From M3007 sp035299505 (GTDB lineage: Bacteria > Bacteroidota > Bacteroidia > Chitinophagales > Saprospiraceae), in assembly GCA_035299505.1 (NCBI GenBank), contig DATGWL010000101.1, forward strand, positions 1 to 64,000: 64,000 bases of DNA. Direction: 5' to 3'. Shown piece after piece: positions 17,701 through 26,327 of the stretch. A model generated the notes under the pieces. It was not told where the DNA came from and did not search any database. It saw only the letters and a list, made by a program, of their open reading frames with translations. Position numbers and translations under genes: made by a program. Each line of letters starts with the position of its first letter. Within the stretch, counting starts at the first letter, position 1.

Positions 17701-18402
17701 GCCATCAATATGGGCGGAGTCATTGCGCGCGACATGGATCCGGACAAGATCGTTGCTTTTAACCTGATGAGTGGCAACTCTGGCAGTTATGTCATTTCCG
17801 GCAGTTCGGAAAGCGGGGCCAGTTTTGAATCGGTGGTGTTTGGGCACGGATTGTTGACCTATAGTTTATTGGAAGGCATCAATGGTACAGCGCTGGATGG
17901 CACCAAGGTGGATGTGCTTCCTTTATTGCTCAAATCCTACAAAAGGGTAGGGGAGTTGGCGAAAAGTTTGGGTAAAGAACAAACCCCCATCATCGCCAAG
18001 CCGCGCGGGAATGCCAGTTTTTATGTAGGCAGGAACGACGGCAATATCAAAATTGATTTGCCGGAAACCAAGCCAATGGTGATCCGGAGTGTCTTTTTTG
18101 AACAGGGAACTTTCAGCGACCAGCTGAGTTTGACAAAATCGGTCAACGCCGCCTTCCGGGGCAAGGAAATAAGAGGCAAGCAAGCCCCCTGGTTCTACTC
18201 CGATATTCCGGAACATCCGCAGGGTTTTACGGTGCGGGGCGCCTACACCAGTCAGCCTGACAAAACGGTGAGTGTCCGGTGCAGCGTGTTGAAAGGAGAA
18301 ACGCCTCTTGGTGAGCCGTTTACCGTGAAAGGCCCTAATGATGCCAGGGCTTTGTCGGAGATGATTGTGAAGGCAGCCAAGCCGTTGATTAGGCTAAAGT
18401 AA
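14710..18402 (+). CDS. Exported WD40-caspase (peptidase C14-like) protein, tandem copy 1
   Basis: A 1,230-residue protein with a Sec signal peptide (MQKTIISLLVLLWTIPVVFAQ), about a dozen WD40 repeats (residues 25-665; blades of the form FSPDGK..A...W), then a linker beginning 'WVVTTPSGLFDASEGARKMM'. Next is a beta-rich region around residues 740-820 and a caspase-fold domain from about residue 844. The dyad is intact: His932 in FAGHGS and Cys992 in LDACNSG. A C-terminal domain of about 120 residues follows the caspase (QAPWFYSDIPEHPQGF). It is likely a periplasmic or surface cysteine protease with a propeller sensor or scaffold. It is the first of three tandem paralogues, 37 bases before the next, so one operon is likely. 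Substrate, activation and cleavage preference are unknown. Confidence 0.9.
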   Translation: MQKTIISLLVLLWTIPVVFAQKPVLVIPTGHSSGVHSFSCSSDGKFFLTAGGDNLVKIWNNKGQELRTFKPEDTEYRQVQISPDGTQMLAAYCQENNNAWILDAFTGETLFILEGQEQPLQLAIYSPDGKIAATADQAGSIALWNTKNGKLMRRWKGHNTNITSLTFSPDGKLLASYSSDGLSQIWHAQNGAKNAVLSQALSKDSLRVLAFSPDRKTLFVSSPQSTFSISLWSMETRQILATTTGLNGIFSPDGQYLCVFKFNGAAILPANDLNGTPLHMLVAPMMPTDVAIPFYDQKGFFLPDGKSILLINYNYRPTIYDFRTSEALWDMKGYAQPVQSVSFSPDGKTCLVGSLHDIAAWDLEKGQNDRRLKGHVGDVRQARYTPDGQHIVSVGNDYGGLVWDAQSGENLFNASGIGVFPLQTYAGILAISPDGQYFAKGHSPSWEESSSPVSLWNVKDGTLRGMVGAGGDSLMASIYDLAFSPDGKWLAVLDLAGLHLWDLAAERWVWRSKPDFSGFKSVAFSPDGAQLVTGTEAGFYQYWNAQTGKLTGEKRTYAEKEEITYGEDLWLAGQGYSGASDLVFSKDGKWLAAPGPGKTIQVWDVVNWSLVYSLSGHDNVINSLDFSPDGRWIISGSADNTTRIWDLKKGTEVAKIIHLSGDNWVVTTPSGLFDASEGARKMMYYVVDYQREKVVIGLEQLQERYWQPGLLAAILGRSPYPVRDVGAFDNLPLFPSIEQSTRIEFDQLHIRLRERNGGLGKLNLIINGITRAEDLNPERNKDLKIDLKRFSRFLRADTANTIELEVYEAKNNLKSGTYLLHYLVSVKKRGEGNEETPTVNDCQMPRHLYLIVVGTSLYPQGVDSLPSANEDALEMARVLQEAGKQLYDDRVHLKLLATRGGESPSKANIAAAFEAFKSASVCDVLVVFFAGHGSNWGKDGDKSNFYYLTQDITFNKLNDEGIRKAFAISDQELKDWMREIPAENKLLILDACNSGQAAINMGGVIARDMDPDKIVAFNLMSGNSGSYVISGSSESGASFESVVFGHGLLTYSLLEGINGTALDGTKVDVLPLLLKSYKRVGELAKSLGKEQTPIIAKPRGNASFYVGRNDGNIKIDLPETKPMVIRSVFFEQGTFSDQLSLTKSVNAAFRGKEIRGKQAPWFYSDIPEHPQGFTVRGAYTSQPDKTVSVRCSVLKGETPLGEPFTVKGPNDARALSEMIVKAAKPLIRLK
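17977..18012 (+). repeat. 36-base segment identical in the three tandem caspase genes
   Basis: The same 36 bases, coding for EQTPIIAKPRGN, occur here, at 21611-21646 and at 25168-25203. Copies 1 and 3 stay identical for a further 18 bases. Identity at silent sites over this length suggests recent duplication or gene conversion. The fourth caspase gene at 27533 does not share it. Confidence 0.9.
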
Positions 18403-18439
18403 CATCCTATTGATATCCCTTTACTTAAAAATCATGTGA

Positions 18440-21400
18440 ATGATGAAACCCTGGACTTTTTATGCGCTTTTCCTGTTCCCTTGCTTTGTGCTGGCACAAA
18501 CACCGAGGCTGGTGGTGCCGGTAGGGCATATTGGTTACATTGCAGATATTACCATATCGACAGACAGGAAATGGGTTTTAACCAGCAGTCCTATTGATGG
18601 AACCAAATTGTGGGATCAAAAAGGCAGAGTAGTGACAACCGTGCCTGCGTTGAGCTATGTAAATGCTTTTTCACCGGACGGGCAGCACTTTTTAACAGCA
18701 GATACAGGTAATACCTTGGTGATGTGGGACCTGTCCGGCAGGCTAAAGCAACGGTTTTCAGGGCATTCTGGCAGGGTAGATTTTGTAGCCTTGACGCCCG
18801 ATGGGAAATCAGTTGTTTCCAGCGACGATCGCGGGAAAATGATTTTTTGGAATTTGGAAGGTAAGCAACTGCGTACAATTTCAGATATTAGGAATCCCAC
18901 TATCACACAGGATGGTAAATTTATTGTTTCGGCCGATAAATACACGGTTTTTATCCGGGATATTAAAGGAAATCTGATTCTTCAGTTTGAGGATCCAGCG
19001 CTTAAAGAAGCTGAGCAGAATAGCAGGCGAGATCTTGGGAACGGAGCGTATCTGATTATACCTACAGAGAGTTTTTTTACCTCCGTTTCCATATCACCAG
19101 ACCAAAAGTATATTGTCACAGGCACCTACGATGGGCAGGGGGCTATTTGGAGTTGGCAAGGCGAAAAGCTACATGAATTCAGATCATCAAGCGTGATTGA
19201 CATCTCGCCCGATGGCGGGCATCTGCTATCATTTGCCTATAACTCAAATTCTGCCCAGTTAATGGATTGGAGCGGCCAGGTAATACAAATTTTTACGTTC
19301 AAAGGAATGGTAGGGAATGCCAGGTTTACCCCGGATGGGAAAAATGTTCTGATTTCCATTGAAAAGAATTTGTTTCAATTAGACCTGCAAGGCCACATTG
19401 TAAAAGCTTTTACCGGCCATTCCCTGGATATTCTATCGCTTGCTTTATCGCCCGACAATACCTTTCTGGCAGCTGGTTGCTGTGATAATTATTCCGCGCG
19501 TATATGGAAGTTTAAAGAAGGCAAGGCGCAGGGTTTCAATTATGAAGGACAACCCTTGTTTCGCCATTGTTTTGAGGCTCCAATTACCATTTCACCGGAT
19601 GCCAAAATGATCCTGAACGTGAGGGACAATAATGTGGCTCAACTTTGGGACCTCAATGGGGTGCCGATTCAAACCTTTATTGACCAGGAAGAATCCATAT
19701 CGGCACTAGCTTTTACACCGAACGGGAATGAAATAATAACCGGAAACAGATTGTATAGGGCCAGAAAATGGAACATAGATGGCCAGGAATTGCATAATTA
19801 TCCGATGGATATGGTTAATTCATCTGTGGAATCAGTGGATAATTCTTCAGACAATACAATGGTGGTAACCGGAAGTGCTAATTTGGACAATCAGGTGCGG
19901 ATCTGGAATACAAGCGGGGACTTATTGCGTAAGTTTTCAACCGAGGTGAATCAAATTTACGATGTCAAGTTTTCACCGGATAATAAAACCGTGCTGGTGG
20001 GTGGTTACGAGCCAATAGCACAGTTATTTGACCTTGACGGTAACAAATTGGTTGATTTTCGTGGACATTCAGGCAGCATCAAAAGTGTTTCTTTCTCCAT
20101 AGACGGAAAACTTGTTCTGACAGGAAGCGTTGATGGAACAGCCAGGATTTGGAATTTGAATGGCCATGAGCTTCAGCGATTTGTTGGCCATGAAAATGCG
20201 ATTTTCGAGGCTGTATTTTTTTCTAAAGGGAAAATGGTTCTGACCGGAAGTAGGGATAATACCATGAAGCTTTGGGATGTTCAAACAGGGGCCAACCTTG
20301 CTACATTGATTTTTATAGATGCAGATGACTGGGTGGTAACTACCCCTAATGGGCTTTTTGACGCCTCCGATGGCGCTAAAAGGCTCATGTTTTATTTGTC
20401 GGAATATAAGGATGAGCAAGTTGTAATTGGCCTTGAGCAACTTCAGGAACGTTACTGGCAGCCCGGGCTTTTAGGCGCTATTATGGGGCTTACTCCTTTC
20501 CCCGTGCGTGATGTTGGAGTGTTTGACAACCTACGTTTGTTCCCTGCCTTTGACGAAAGCACCCGTATTGAATCAGGTCAGTTGCATATCAAACTCCGGG
20601 AGCGCAATGGTGGATTGGGCAAATTAAGTCTGATTATCAATGGCGCCAGGCGAGAGGAAAATCTCAACCCCAATCAAAAAAAAGACCTTAAAATAGATCT
20701 GAAAACCTATGCAAAGTACTTCCGTACGGATACCCTGAATACCATAGAACTGGAAGTTTATGAATCACAGAATTTTCTGAAAAGCGAACCTTATATCCTT
20801 CAATATCAGGCATCTGTGAATAAACGGGGAGAAGGAGAAAACGCCAGACAGGTGGTTGCAGATTGCCAAAGTCCGAGGCATTTATACCTTATTGTTGTGG
20901 GTACTTCCTTGTATCCTCAGGGAGTGGATTCCTTGCCTTCTGCTCAGGAGGATGCCGTTGAAATGGCAAGGGTACTTTCCGAAAGTGGAAAACAATTGTA
21001 CGACGACCGCGTACACCTGAAGTTATTGTCTACCAGGGCTGGAATGATTCCCAGCAAGTCCAATATCGAAGCCGCCTTCAGAGCTTTTCAGGATTCGGCG
21101 AATGTATGTGATGTGCTGGTGGTATTTTTTGCCGGTCACGGCTCCAACTGGGGCAAAGAGGGCGATAAATCCAATTTTTATTACCTCACCAAAGACATTA
21201 CCTTTAACAAACTAAACGACGATGGCATCCGGAAAGCTTACGCCATTTCCGATCAGGAACTGACAGAGTGGATGACTAAAATTCCGGCGCAAAATCAATT
21301 ACTTATTTTGGACGCCTGCAATTCAGGCCAGGCCGCCATCAACATGGGAGGCATTGTGTCCCGCAATCTCGACCCGGATAAAATACTGGCTTTCAATCTA

Positions 21401-22036
21401 ATGAGTGGCAATACAGGCAGCTATGTTATATCCGGTAGTTCGGAAAGCGGCGCCAGTTTTGAATCGGAGGTGTATGGGCATGGATTGTTGACCTACAGTT
21501 TGCTGGAAGGTATTAATGGAACGGCACTGGATGGCAGCAAAGTGGATGTGTTGCCTTTGTTGCTCAAATCCTACAAAAGGGTAGAGGAGCTGGCACAAAG
21601 TCTGGGCAAGGAACAAACCCCCATCATCGCCAAGCCGCGCGGGAATTCCAGCTTTTATGTGGGCCGGAATGACGGTAGTATTCAGATTGATTTGCCGGAA
21701 AGCAAGCCAATGGTGATCCGTAGTATCTTTTGGAATCAAAACAGCTATGTTGACCATCTTCGTATAGCGGAGGAGCTGAATACAATTTTCCTTAGTAAGG
21801 TTATAAAAGGCAAACAAGCGCCTTGGTTTTATTCCGATATTCCTGAGCATCCGCAGGGATTTTCGGTACGGGGAACCTATCTGGAGACATCGGATCATCA
21901 GGTAAGGGTTAAGGGTTGTTTAATCTATGGAGAAACACCCGTAGGAGAACCATTTGAAGTTGCTGGTACAAATAACCCCAAAGTAATAGCTGATTTGATT
22001 TATAAAGCGGTAAGGCCTGGGATAAAGCTGAAGTGA
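18440..22036 (+). CDS. Exported WD40-caspase protein, tandem copy 2
   Basis: A 1,198-residue paralogue with the same order as copy 1: signal peptide (MMKPWTFYALFLFPCFVLAQ), WD40 repeats to about residue 625, linker with 'DDWVVTTPNGLFDASDGAKR', caspase domain with His900 (FAGHGS) and Cys960 (LDACNSG), and the C-terminal QAPWFYSDIPEHPQGF domain. The His-Cys distance is 60 residues as in the other copies. Its WD40 part is visibly more AT-rich and more diverged than its caspase part. Two ATGs stand one codon apart at the start. It follows copy 1 by 37 bases and precedes copy 3 by 29, so all three are probably co-transcribed. Confidence 0.9.
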   Translation: MMKPWTFYALFLFPCFVLAQTPRLVVPVGHIGYIADITISTDRKWVLTSSPIDGTKLWDQKGRVVTTVPALSYVNAFSPDGQHFLTADTGNTLVMWDLSGRLKQRFSGHSGRVDFVALTPDGKSVVSSDDRGKMIFWNLEGKQLRTISDIRNPTITQDGKFIVSADKYTVFIRDIKGNLILQFEDPALKEAEQNSRRDLGNGAYLIIPTESFFTSVSISPDQKYIVTGTYDGQGAIWSWQGEKLHEFRSSSVIDISPDGGHLLSFAYNSNSAQLMDWSGQVIQIFTFKGMVGNARFTPDGKNVLISIEKNLFQLDLQGHIVKAFTGHSLDILSLALSPDNTFLAAGCCDNYSARIWKFKEGKAQGFNYEGQPLFRHCFEAPITISPDAKMILNVRDNNVAQLWDLNGVPIQTFIDQEESISALAFTPNGNEIITGNRLYRARKWNIDGQELHNYPMDMVNSSVESVDNSSDNTMVVTGSANLDNQVRIWNTSGDLLRKFSTEVNQIYDVKFSPDNKTVLVGGYEPIAQLFDLDGNKLVDFRGHSGSIKSVSFSIDGKLVLTGSVDGTARIWNLNGHELQRFVGHENAIFEAVFFSKGKMVLTGSRDNTMKLWDVQTGANLATLIFIDADDWVVTTPNGLFDASDGAKRLMFYLSEYKDEQVVIGLEQLQERYWQPGLLGAIMGLTPFPVRDVGVFDNLRLFPAFDESTRIESGQLHIKLRERNGGLGKLSLIINGARREENLNPNQKKDLKIDLKTYAKYFRTDTLNTIELEVYESQNFLKSEPYILQYQASVNKRGEGENARQVVADCQSPRHLYLIVVGTSLYPQGVDSLPSAQEDAVEMARVLSESGKQLYDDRVHLKLLSTRAGMIPSKSNIEAAFRAFQDSANVCDVLVVFFAGHGSNWGKEGDKSNFYYLTKDITFNKLNDDGIRKAYAISDQELTEWMTKIPAQNQLLILDACNSGQAAINMGGIVSRNLDPDKILAFNLMSGNTGSYVISGSSESGASFESEVYGHGLLTYSLLEGINGTALDGSKVDVLPLLLKSYKRVEELAQSLGKEQTPIIAKPRGNSSFYVGRNDGSIQIDLPESKPMVIRSIFWNQNSYVDHLRIAEELNTIFLSKVIKGKQAPWFYSDIPEHPQGFSVRGTYLETSDHQVRVKGCLIYGETPVGEPFEVAGTNNPKVIADLIYKAVRPGIKLK

Positions 22037-22065
22037 CCTCCTGATTATCTAAAAAAACCTACATC

Positions 22066-25000
22066 ATGAAACCGAGGATATTTCTTGCACTTCTCCTGTT
22101 CCCATACTTTTTGCTCGCCCAAACCCCCAAACTGGTGATACCGGTAGGTCATACTCAGGGTGTAAACGGAGTGGCCCTGTGGCCCAACGGCAAGCTTGTG
22201 CTCACTGGAAGTAGTGACAAAACCGCTAAATTGTGGGATATGAAGGGGCGGGAACTTCAAACTTTTAGCGGACATACTGCTGGCATCCATGCAGTAGCCT
22301 TTTCACCGGATGGAAGCCAGGTTTTGACGGGCAGCGCCGACAGCACAGCCAGGCTTTGGGATCTGTCAGGAAAATGTTTGTCTACTTTTCAAGGTAGCAT
22401 GGGAGGTATTACAGCAGTATTGTTCACCCCGGATGGACAAAATTTGCTTACGGGCAGCGAAGACGGACTGATCAGGAAATGGGATTTGTCCGGTCGTTTG
22501 TTGCAAACTTTTATGGGTTTAGGCGACCCTGTTACGTCTGTTTCAATAAGCAAGGACGGTAAAATGTTGGTTGGCGCGGCCCAAAACAAGGCCATGTTAT
22601 TGAGTCTCACCGGTTCCCTTTTCGGAACAATTACGGATCCCGATGCCACAATAACCTCGGTTGCTTTTTCCGCAGATGATACAAGGATATTGACAGGAAA
22701 TAAAAAAGGGAATGTGAGATTATGGGACTTGGCCGGCAACCTAATCAGGCTCTTTGAAACACGTAAACGACGCTCTATTTTTGCTGTTGCATGTTCTCCG
22801 GATGGTAAAAAGGTGGTAACAACCCATACAGAAGGCAGAGTGACTGTATGGGACATGAACGGCACAGAATTATTGGTCTTCAAAGATCACGACTTCTCCT
22901 TCCCGGTCCTTTCAGTTGCATTTTCCACGGATGGTCAGAAAATACTGACTGGCAGCGGAAGTGGAGAGGCCATGTTGTGGCAAATGGATGGAAGCTGCCT
23001 GCAAACCTTCCGGGGGCACACTTCATGGGATCTTTCCCTAGCTTTTTCCCCATCCGGTAAACAATTGCTGATTGGGCGGGATGATGGTTCATTGCGGCTT
23101 TGGGATTTATTTGGCAGGGAAACAAAGTCCTTCGGCAACCGGGAATTTTCCATGCTCTCCGTAGCCTTTTCTTCGGATGGAAAACAGATGGCAGCTGGCG
23201 ATGTGGCAGGTGGAATCTGGGTTTGGCCTGATCAGGATGATCAGGCCGTGTTGTTTGACAACAGTTCATCTGTTTGGGCCTTGAGCTTTTCTCCAGACGG
23301 GAACCAAATCTTAACCGGAACAGGAAACGAGGAAGAGCCATCCAAATTATGGAACAAAGACGGCCAATTACTTAAAACCTTAAACGATCATACTTCCGAA
23401 GTACATACAGCGGCTTTTTCGCCGGATGGAAAATATGTACTCACCGGAGGACTGGACAGCACGGTATGTTTATTTACGGCATCCGGCAAGTTGGTCAAAC
23501 GTTTGGGTGGCTATTCCGCCAGGATAGAATCCGTGGCCTTTTCACCGGATGGAACGCAAATACTGACGTGTTGCGCAGACTCCACCGTGAAACGAATGGA
23601 CCTCAGCGGCAAAATCCTGCAAACCTTTAGAGGGCAGTCATCTGCCATGTTTTCTCCAGACGGGAAACAAATCCTGACCCACGATGAAAGTTCTGATTGG
23701 CCTGTTTTGTGGGATCTGAGTGGCCGGCCGGTGAATTCCTTTAAGGGGCACAACGATGGTATACTGGCAGCAGCATTTTCACCAAACGGGAAATTTTTGG
23801 CCACCAGCAGTCTGGATAAAACCACCAAAATCTGGGATATCCACACGGGGCTGGAACTTGCTACTTTAATTGCTTTAGATTCTACAGATTGGGTTGTGAC
23901 CACCCCTTCCGGACTTTTTGATGCTTCAGATGGCGCCAGAAATCTCATGCATTACGTGGTGGATTTGAATCAGGAAGAAATCGTTATAGGTCTGGAACAA
24001 ATACAGGAGCGCTACTGGCAACCAGGGCTTTTAGGCGCTGTTTTGGGGCTTACACCTTATCCTGTGCGGGATGTTGGCGTTTTTGACCGCCTTCGTCTAT
24101 TTCCCGCATTCGACGACAGTACCCGCATTGAATCGGACCGTTTGTACATAAAACTACGGGAGCGCAATAGCGGTTTGGGGAAGTTAAGCCTGATCATCAA
24201 TGGTATTACCAGGGCGGAAGATCTTAATCCTGAACGCAAAAGGGATTTTACCATTGATTTAAAGCGTTTTTCCAGGTTTTTGCGTTTGGATTCCCTCAAT
24301 TCCATTGAGTTGGAGGTGTATGAATCTGGAAACGAGCTCAAAAGCGAGCCATACCAACTGTTTTACCAGGCTATGGTGCAAAAGCGCGGGGAAGGCAGTG
24401 AAGAAGCTGCAATTGCCAACGATTGCCAAACGCCGCGCCATTTATACCTGATTGTAGTTGGCACCTCCCTTTATCCGCAGGGAATGGATTCTCTTCCATC
24501 TGCCAACGAAGATGCGCTTGAAATGGCCAGGGTGCTGCAGGAGGCTGGCAAGCAATTATACGACGATCGGGTACACCTCCAATTACTGGCTACCAAAGGA
24601 GGCGAATCCCCCAGCAAGGCCAATATTGAAGCAGCTTTCCAGGCTTATAAAAAAACCAGTGTTTGTGATGTACTGGTAGTCTTTTTTGCCGGACATGGCG
24701 CAAATTGGGGCAAAGACGGCGATAAATCCAATTTCTATTACCTCACAAAGGATATTTCTTTCAGTAAATTAAACGACGAAGGTGTGCGTAAAGCCTATGC
24801 CATTTCGGATCAGGAATTGAAAGACTGGATGCGGGAAATCCCGGCTGAAAATAAATTGCTGATCCTTGATGCCTGCAATTCCGGCCAGGCTGCCATCAAC
24901 ATGGGCGGTATCATTGCCCGCAACATGGATCCGGATAAAATACTGGCTTTCAACCTGATGAGTGGCAATACCGGCAGCTATGTCATATCCGGCAGTTCAG

Positions 25001-25593
25001 AAAGCGGCGCCAGTTTTGAATCGGAAGTATTTGGGCATGGCTTGCTGACCTATAGTTTGCTGGAAGGGATTAATGGAACAGCATTAGATGGAAGCAAGGT
25101 GGATGTATTGCCCTTGTTGCTCAAATCGTACAACAGGGTAGGGGAACTGGCCCAGAGCCTGGGCAAGGAACAAACCCCCATCATCGCCAAGCCGCGCGGG
25201 AATGCCAGTTTTTATGTAGGCCGGAATGACGGGAGTATTCAGATTGATTTGCCGGAAAGCAAGCCGATGGTGATCCAGAGCTTTTTGTTTGATAGTCAAT
25301 CTTATGTTGACAACCTGAATGTTACAGAATCTCTGAATACCCTTTTCCGGAGTAAAGTTATAAAGGGCAAACAAGCCCCATGGTTTTATTCAGACATACC
25401 ACGGCATCCGCAAGGATTTAGCGTAAGGGGCATCTACACTGTTCAGGCAGACAAAAAAGTGAAGGTTCAGGGGAGGCTCATTAAAGGAGATACACCACAG
25501 GGAAAGCCATTCACCATCGTTGGCGAGCCCAATGCCAGGTCATTGGCCCAACAAATTTATCAGGCGGTATGGATGGGCATAAAACTGGAATAG
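22066..25593 (+). CDS. Exported WD40-caspase protein, tandem copy 3
   Basis: A 1,175-residue paralogue. The signal peptide is MKPRIFLALLLFPYFLLAQ; 13 or so WD40 blades follow, many with the canonical GHT..V..VAFSPDG..L.TGS.D.T..LWD form; then the linker 'DWVVTTPSGLFDASDGARNL' and the caspase domain with His877 (FAGHGA) and Cys937 (LDACNSG). The C-terminal post-caspase domain is present. Its WD40 repeats are the most regular of the set, which suggests the least drift. It is probably the last gene of the three-gene operon; the next gene, tlpA-like, converges from the other strand 89 bases away. Confidence 0.91.
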   Translation: MKPRIFLALLLFPYFLLAQTPKLVIPVGHTQGVNGVALWPNGKLVLTGSSDKTAKLWDMKGRELQTFSGHTAGIHAVAFSPDGSQVLTGSADSTARLWDLSGKCLSTFQGSMGGITAVLFTPDGQNLLTGSEDGLIRKWDLSGRLLQTFMGLGDPVTSVSISKDGKMLVGAAQNKAMLLSLTGSLFGTITDPDATITSVAFSADDTRILTGNKKGNVRLWDLAGNLIRLFETRKRRSIFAVACSPDGKKVVTTHTEGRVTVWDMNGTELLVFKDHDFSFPVLSVAFSTDGQKILTGSGSGEAMLWQMDGSCLQTFRGHTSWDLSLAFSPSGKQLLIGRDDGSLRLWDLFGRETKSFGNREFSMLSVAFSSDGKQMAAGDVAGGIWVWPDQDDQAVLFDNSSSVWALSFSPDGNQILTGTGNEEEPSKLWNKDGQLLKTLNDHTSEVHTAAFSPDGKYVLTGGLDSTVCLFTASGKLVKRLGGYSARIESVAFSPDGTQILTCCADSTVKRMDLSGKILQTFRGQSSAMFSPDGKQILTHDESSDWPVLWDLSGRPVNSFKGHNDGILAAAFSPNGKFLATSSLDKTTKIWDIHTGLELATLIALDSTDWVVTTPSGLFDASDGARNLMHYVVDLNQEEIVIGLEQIQERYWQPGLLGAVLGLTPYPVRDVGVFDRLRLFPAFDDSTRIESDRLYIKLRERNSGLGKLSLIINGITRAEDLNPERKRDFTIDLKRFSRFLRLDSLNSIELEVYESGNELKSEPYQLFYQAMVQKRGEGSEEAAIANDCQTPRHLYLIVVGTSLYPQGMDSLPSANEDALEMARVLQEAGKQLYDDRVHLQLLATKGGESPSKANIEAAFQAYKKTSVCDVLVVFFAGHGANWGKDGDKSNFYYLTKDISFSKLNDEGVRKAYAISDQELKDWMREIPAENKLLILDACNSGQAAINMGGIIARNMDPDKILAFNLMSGNTGSYVISGSSESGASFESEVFGHGLLTYSLLEGINGTALDGSKVDVLPLLLKSYNRVGELAQSLGKEQTPIIAKPRGNASFYVGRNDGSIQIDLPESKPMVIQSFLFDSQSYVDNLNVTESLNTLFRSKVIKGKQAPWFYSDIPRHPQGFSVRGIYTVQADKKVKVQGRLIKGDTPQGKPFTIVGEPNARSLAQQIYQAVWMGIKLE

Positions 25594-25682
25594 CAGGTAG
25601 ATACACGTGGTTTTTTAAAACCGGTATTTTTGCGCTTACAATCCACACCTGAGTTGCCTCAATTTTGTGGGAAAAAGGAGGA

Positions 25683-26198
25683 TTACTTTGCTACTAGTTC
25701 CTCCAACATTTTGATGCTGCTGGGGCTGGTCCAATTCCGATAACCTTCTTCCTCAGAAACAATCTGTCCGTTTTTGTCAATCAATAACGTGGTAGGCAGT
25801 GCCAGTACAAACACATTCACATAGCTGCCTTCCAAATGACCGAATTGAAAACTGAACTTATTTTTTTTCAGGTAAGACTGAATGGTAGTCACGGGTTCGT
25901 TGCTCACAGCCAGGAAATTGATCTTGTCTTTGAACTGCTGGGATGCTTTTTCAATGGATTGCATCTCGCTAACGCAAGGTCCGCACCAGGTGGCCCAAAA
26001 ATTGAGAAAAACCGGTTTTCCGGCGAAGTCCGACAGCTTAACCGGCTTGCCATTCAGGTCGGTCATGTTCAGCCGGGAAATCCGGTCATTTGGATCAGCC
26101 GGCTTTTCCGGAACTTTGGTTGATTCTTTGGGGGCGCTGCATTGCCAGGCCAGCAGAGAAACCAACAGAACAAATTGAATTGATTTTGCAGAAAACAT
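25683..26198 (-). CDS. TlpA-family thioredoxin-like lipoprotein
   Basis: A 171-residue exported thiol-disulphide oxidoreductase. The N-terminus ends in a possible lipobox (LLAWQC), so it is probably membrane-anchored in the periplasm. The thioredoxin fold has the active site FLNFWATWCGPCVSEM, the AhpC/TSA-TlpA lead-in 'DLNGKPVKLSDFAGKPV', and the cis-Pro region LALPTTLLIDKNGQIV. Such proteins reduce or form disulphides in exported proteins, often in cytochrome c maturation or stress response. It is monocistronic, convergent with the caspase operon and divergent from the OmpA-family gene. Periplasmic redox control of cysteine proteases would be attractive, but position is the only support. Confidence 0.92.
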   Translation of the reverse strand: MFSAKSIQFVLLVSLLAWQCSAPKESTKVPEKPADPNDRISRLNMTDLNGKPVKLSDFAGKPVFLNFWATWCGPCVSEMQSIEKASQQFKDKINFLAVSNEPVTTIQSYLKKNKFSFQFGHLEGSYVNVFVLALPTTLLIDKNGQIVSEEEGYRNWTSPSSIKMLEELVAK

Positions 26199-26327
26199 AT
26201 TACAGTGTTTGTACAATCGGTGTAGTTTTACGCGACTTTATCGATGGTCTGAAAGGTTAACCTCTCCCTGGCCGATCGGGTCAAGCCCCGCCAAAAGTAG
26301 CAGTTTTTTAAATCTCACTCATGAACT

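Noticed and set aside
22880..23341. A 153-codon open frame on the minus strand within caspase copy 3.
   Set aside because: It is antisense to regular WD40 repeats, rich in Pro/Arg, and has no start context or homologous look; it is a shadow of the coding frame.
25600..25682. TATTTTTG at 25625-25632 as a plus-strand promoter.
   Set aside because: No plus-strand gene begins within 690 bases and there is no TTG at the right distance; it lies between convergent genes.
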